From the NCBI GenBank assembly GCA_009700365.1, contig WLME01000011.1, forward strand, positions 1 through 15,865: 15,865 bases of DNA. The letters run 5' to 3'. The notes below the pieces were generated by a model. That model was not told where the DNA came from. It did not search any database and saw nothing but the letters and a program-made list of their open reading frames with translations. This document shows positions 14,710-15,865 of the stretch, one piece after another. Origin of the DNA: Actinomycetota bacterium. GTDB taxonomy: Bacteria; Actinomycetota; Actinomycetes; Nanopelagicales; Nanopelagicaceae. Positions within the stretch are counted from its first letter, which is position 1. Each line of letters begins with the position of its first letter. The position numbers were made by a program, and so were the translations under genes.

Positions 14710-15493
14710 GCCAACAGCGCTCTCAATCGGAATAGAGCGAGGACGTCTTGAAATTAGGCAATTCTTGAGACAGCGCGAATCCGTGGTATTCACAATGCTC
14801 TTCCCTCTCATTTTGCTTGCAATATTTGGCTCTGTTTTTTCTAATTCAATATCCGAAGGTGTCACTTTTAGCCAGTACTTTGTTGCTGGAATGATCGCAT
14901 CTGGTCTTGTTAATACGGGCTTTCAGCAGCTTGCAATTATGATTCCAGTAGAACGAGATTTTGGAACGTTAAAGCGCTTGCGCGGAACCCCAATGCCAGC
15001 CAGCAGCTATTTCATCGGTAAGGCAATCTTGGTGACGCTCAGCATGCTCGTTCAAGTCTTTCTTCTACTTGCAGCAGGAATTGCATTCTTTGGGGTACAT
15101 CTTCCAAGAAGTATTGATAAATGGTTATTGCTTGTTGCTCTGTTAGTCCTCGGAAGTGCTTGTTCGACAATTCTTGGCATTGCTTTTTCTAATGTTCCAA
15201 AGAGTGGCCGCGGTGCATCTGCAGTTGTGTCTCCTGTTGTTATCGTCCTGCAATTCTTTAGCGGCGTTTTCTTTATCTTCACCGATCTTCCTCATTGGAT
15301 GCAACAAGTAGCAGCTATCTTCCCTTTGAAGTGGATGACTCAGGGAGCGCGCTCTGTCTTTCTTCCTGACTCATTTGCTACGCGTGAAGTCGCCGGCAAT
15401 TGGGAAACTGGTCGCACCTTTGCCATTATTGCTGCATGGCTCGTAGTCGGTCTGATCTGGGCAATACGAAGTTTCAAGTGGGAGCGCGATTGA
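14702..15493 (+). CDS. ABC-2 type exporter, permease subunit
   Basis: 263-residue membrane protein with six predicted segments, near residues 29-47, 60-80, 104-131, 139-162, 175-194 and 238-256. The ERDFGTLKRLRGTP stretch (84-97) is the usual cytoplasmic coupling-helix region of ABC-2 permeases, and LPHWMQQVAAIFPLKWMTQGAR (196-217) is the conserved segment before the last helix. I chose ATG 14702, overlapping the ATPase stop, with GGGG at 14692-14695, 6 bases upstream; TTG 14690 is an alternative that would add four residues. It functions as the channel of the exporter with the ATPase, probably as a homodimer. Its stop TGA overlaps the TTG of the next gene by 4 bases. Confidence 0.9.
   Translation: MRKPTALSIGIERGRLEIRQFLRQRESVVFTMLFPLILLAIFGSVFSNSISEGVTFSQYFVAGMIASGLVNTGFQQLAIMIPVERDFGTLKRLRGTPMPASSYFIGKAILVTLSMLVQVFLLLAAGIAFFGVHLPRSIDKWLLLVALLVLGSACSTILGIAFSNVPKSGRGASAVVSPVVIVLQFFSGVFFIFTDLPHWMQQVAAIFPLKWMTQGARSVFLPDSFATREVAGNWETGRTFAIIAAWLVVGLIWAIRSFKWERD
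15480..15484 (+). promoter_or_regulatory. Shine-Dalgarno deciding the TTG start of the secreted protein
   Basis: GGGAG lies 5 bases before TTG 15490, inside the last codons of the permease, and supports re-initiation at the overlapping TTGA. Confidence 0.6.
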
Positions 15494-15865
15494 AAAAACT
15501 TTCACTCTTCCTTGCATTCGCTTTGGCGTTTTCAGGAAGTTCGGCAGTTGCTGCCACAAAGAAGCCATCTCCGACTCCGACTGTGAAGGCAACGGCCAAA
15601 GCAACGGCCAAAGCAACGGCCAAGTCAACAGTTAAGGCAAGCTCCAAACCCACTACAAGCGCTTCCTCAAAGCCGACTACAAAAGTTTCCATTAAAGCTA
15701 AACCAAAGCCAAAGCCGAAACCAAAACCTCGTAAGAAAATTTCAGTATCCCCTTCGCCAAAACCACCGTGGCCACCGGTTGGATTCAAAATTGATAATGG
15801 CATCTATGCAAAGGTGCCAACCAGTAAAGAGCTTGTCGGCGTTATCTCTGCGAAAGGAAATCTGG
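15490..15865 (+). CDS. Secreted Lys/Ala/Thr/Pro-rich protein, 5' part (cut by window end)
   Basis: An open frame of 125 codons runs off the window. TTG 15490 overlaps the permease stop and has GGGAG 5 bases upstream. The start MKKLSLFLAFALAFSGSSAVAA is a textbook Sec signal peptide with A-x-A-type cleavage near residue 22. A low-complexity, strongly basic segment follows (about 23-90), including tandem KATA units, SSKPTT twice and a run of Lys-Pro pairs ending PKPRKK. After SPSPKPPWPPVG the composition becomes ordinary (GFKIDNGIYAKVPTSKELVG), which looks like the start of a folded domain I cannot name. Linkers of this kind often span or bind the cell wall. It may be co-transcribed with the exporter, but export through that ABC pair is not implied because a signal peptide is present. 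Confidence 0.82.
   Translation, partial: MKKLSLFLAFALAFSGSSAVAATKKPSPTPTVKATAKATAKATAKSTVKASSKPTTSASSKPTTKVSIKAKPKPKPKPKPRKKISVSPSPKPPWPPVGFKIDNGIYAKVPTSKELVGVISAKGNL
15586..15621 (+). repeat. Three tandem 12-bp units encoding KATA
   Basis: Three head-to-tail copies of AARGCAACGGCC, identical except for one A/G at the third base, encode Lys-Ala-Thr-Ala in the basic linker of the secreted protein. Near-identity at DNA level points to recent slippage or expansion, so the copy number may vary between strains. Confidence 0.85.

Noticed and set aside
15474..15803. 109-codon minus-strand open frame at the window end (Gly/Val/Ala-rich)
   Set aside because: It is the mirror of the Lys/Pro/Thr repeat region of the secreted protein. 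The plus-strand frame has a signal peptide and a Shine-Dalgarno, whereas this product is only a low-complexity reflection.
1..15865. CRISPR, toxin-antitoxin, phage or defence system
   Set aside because: No spaced repeats, integrase, transposase, nuclease-helicase modules or small overlapping gene pairs of that type were seen. All genes have housekeeping or transport character.

Overview
The window reads as a chromosomal segment of a streamlined, moderate-G+C actinobacterium. The proteins are actinobacterial: a homodimeric AceE, the GlgE maltosyltransferase, a DUF4032 protein, a YbbN-type thioredoxin-TPR protein and a small CPGC/HWHxxC zinc-ribbon protein. The DNA is much less G+C-rich than Streptomyces or Mycobacterium, and genes are separated by only a few to a few tens of bases. 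This fits freshwater acI-type Actinobacteria (Nanopelagicales, e.g. Planktophila/Nanopelagicus). The lineage is an inference from protein flavour and compactness, not from a marker gene. I see no tRNA, rRNA, CRISPR array, insertion sequence or prophage, and no gene-free stretch over 300 bases; the longest is about 100 bases before aceE.

Layout. Bases 1-35 (minus) hold the first codons of a probable DUF3052 gene, divergent from aceE. A plus-strand cluster follows: aceE (pyruvate dehydrogenase E1), glgE (alpha-1,4-glucan:maltose-1-phosphate maltosyltransferase) and glgB (branching enzyme). GlgE and GlgB act in succession, GlgE extending alpha-1,4 chains from maltose-1-phosphate and GlgB adding alpha-1,6 branches. 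The aceE stop overlaps the glgE TTG start, and a strong hairpin lies just inside glgE, so coupling or attenuation at this junction is possible. A minus-strand cluster then converges on glgB: a DUF4032 kinase-fold protein, a YbbN-like co-chaperone without CxxC, and a YbjJ-like MFS transporter. Divergent from DUF4032 is an AI-2E-family membrane protein (plus), which converges on an alpha/beta hydrolase (minus). That hydrolase is divergent from an aldehyde dehydrogenase (plus), which converges on the small zinc-ribbon protein (minus). Divergent from that is an ABC-2 exporter (ATPase plus permease), followed by a secreted Lys/Ala/Thr/Pro-rich protein cut by the window end.

Expression signals. Most genes that start a transcription unit have a -10-like hexamer 5-7 bases before the start codon and no Shine-Dalgarno sequence, the pattern of leaderless mRNA. 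Internal genes more often have a recognisable Shine-Dalgarno (ybbN, glgE, the permease, the secreted protein). Convergent pairs overlap by 4 bases or are 3 bases apart, leaving no room for ordinary intergenic terminators.

I see no clearly novel defence or mobile system. The items most worth a second look are the two inverted repeats at the start of glgE, the interlocked divergent -10 elements at 11989-11998, the GANAAT leaderless promoters, the kinase-like DUF4032 with a CxxC-less thioredoxin, and the convergent glgE-glgB/ybbN arrangement, which I recall also from Mycobacterium tuberculosis.
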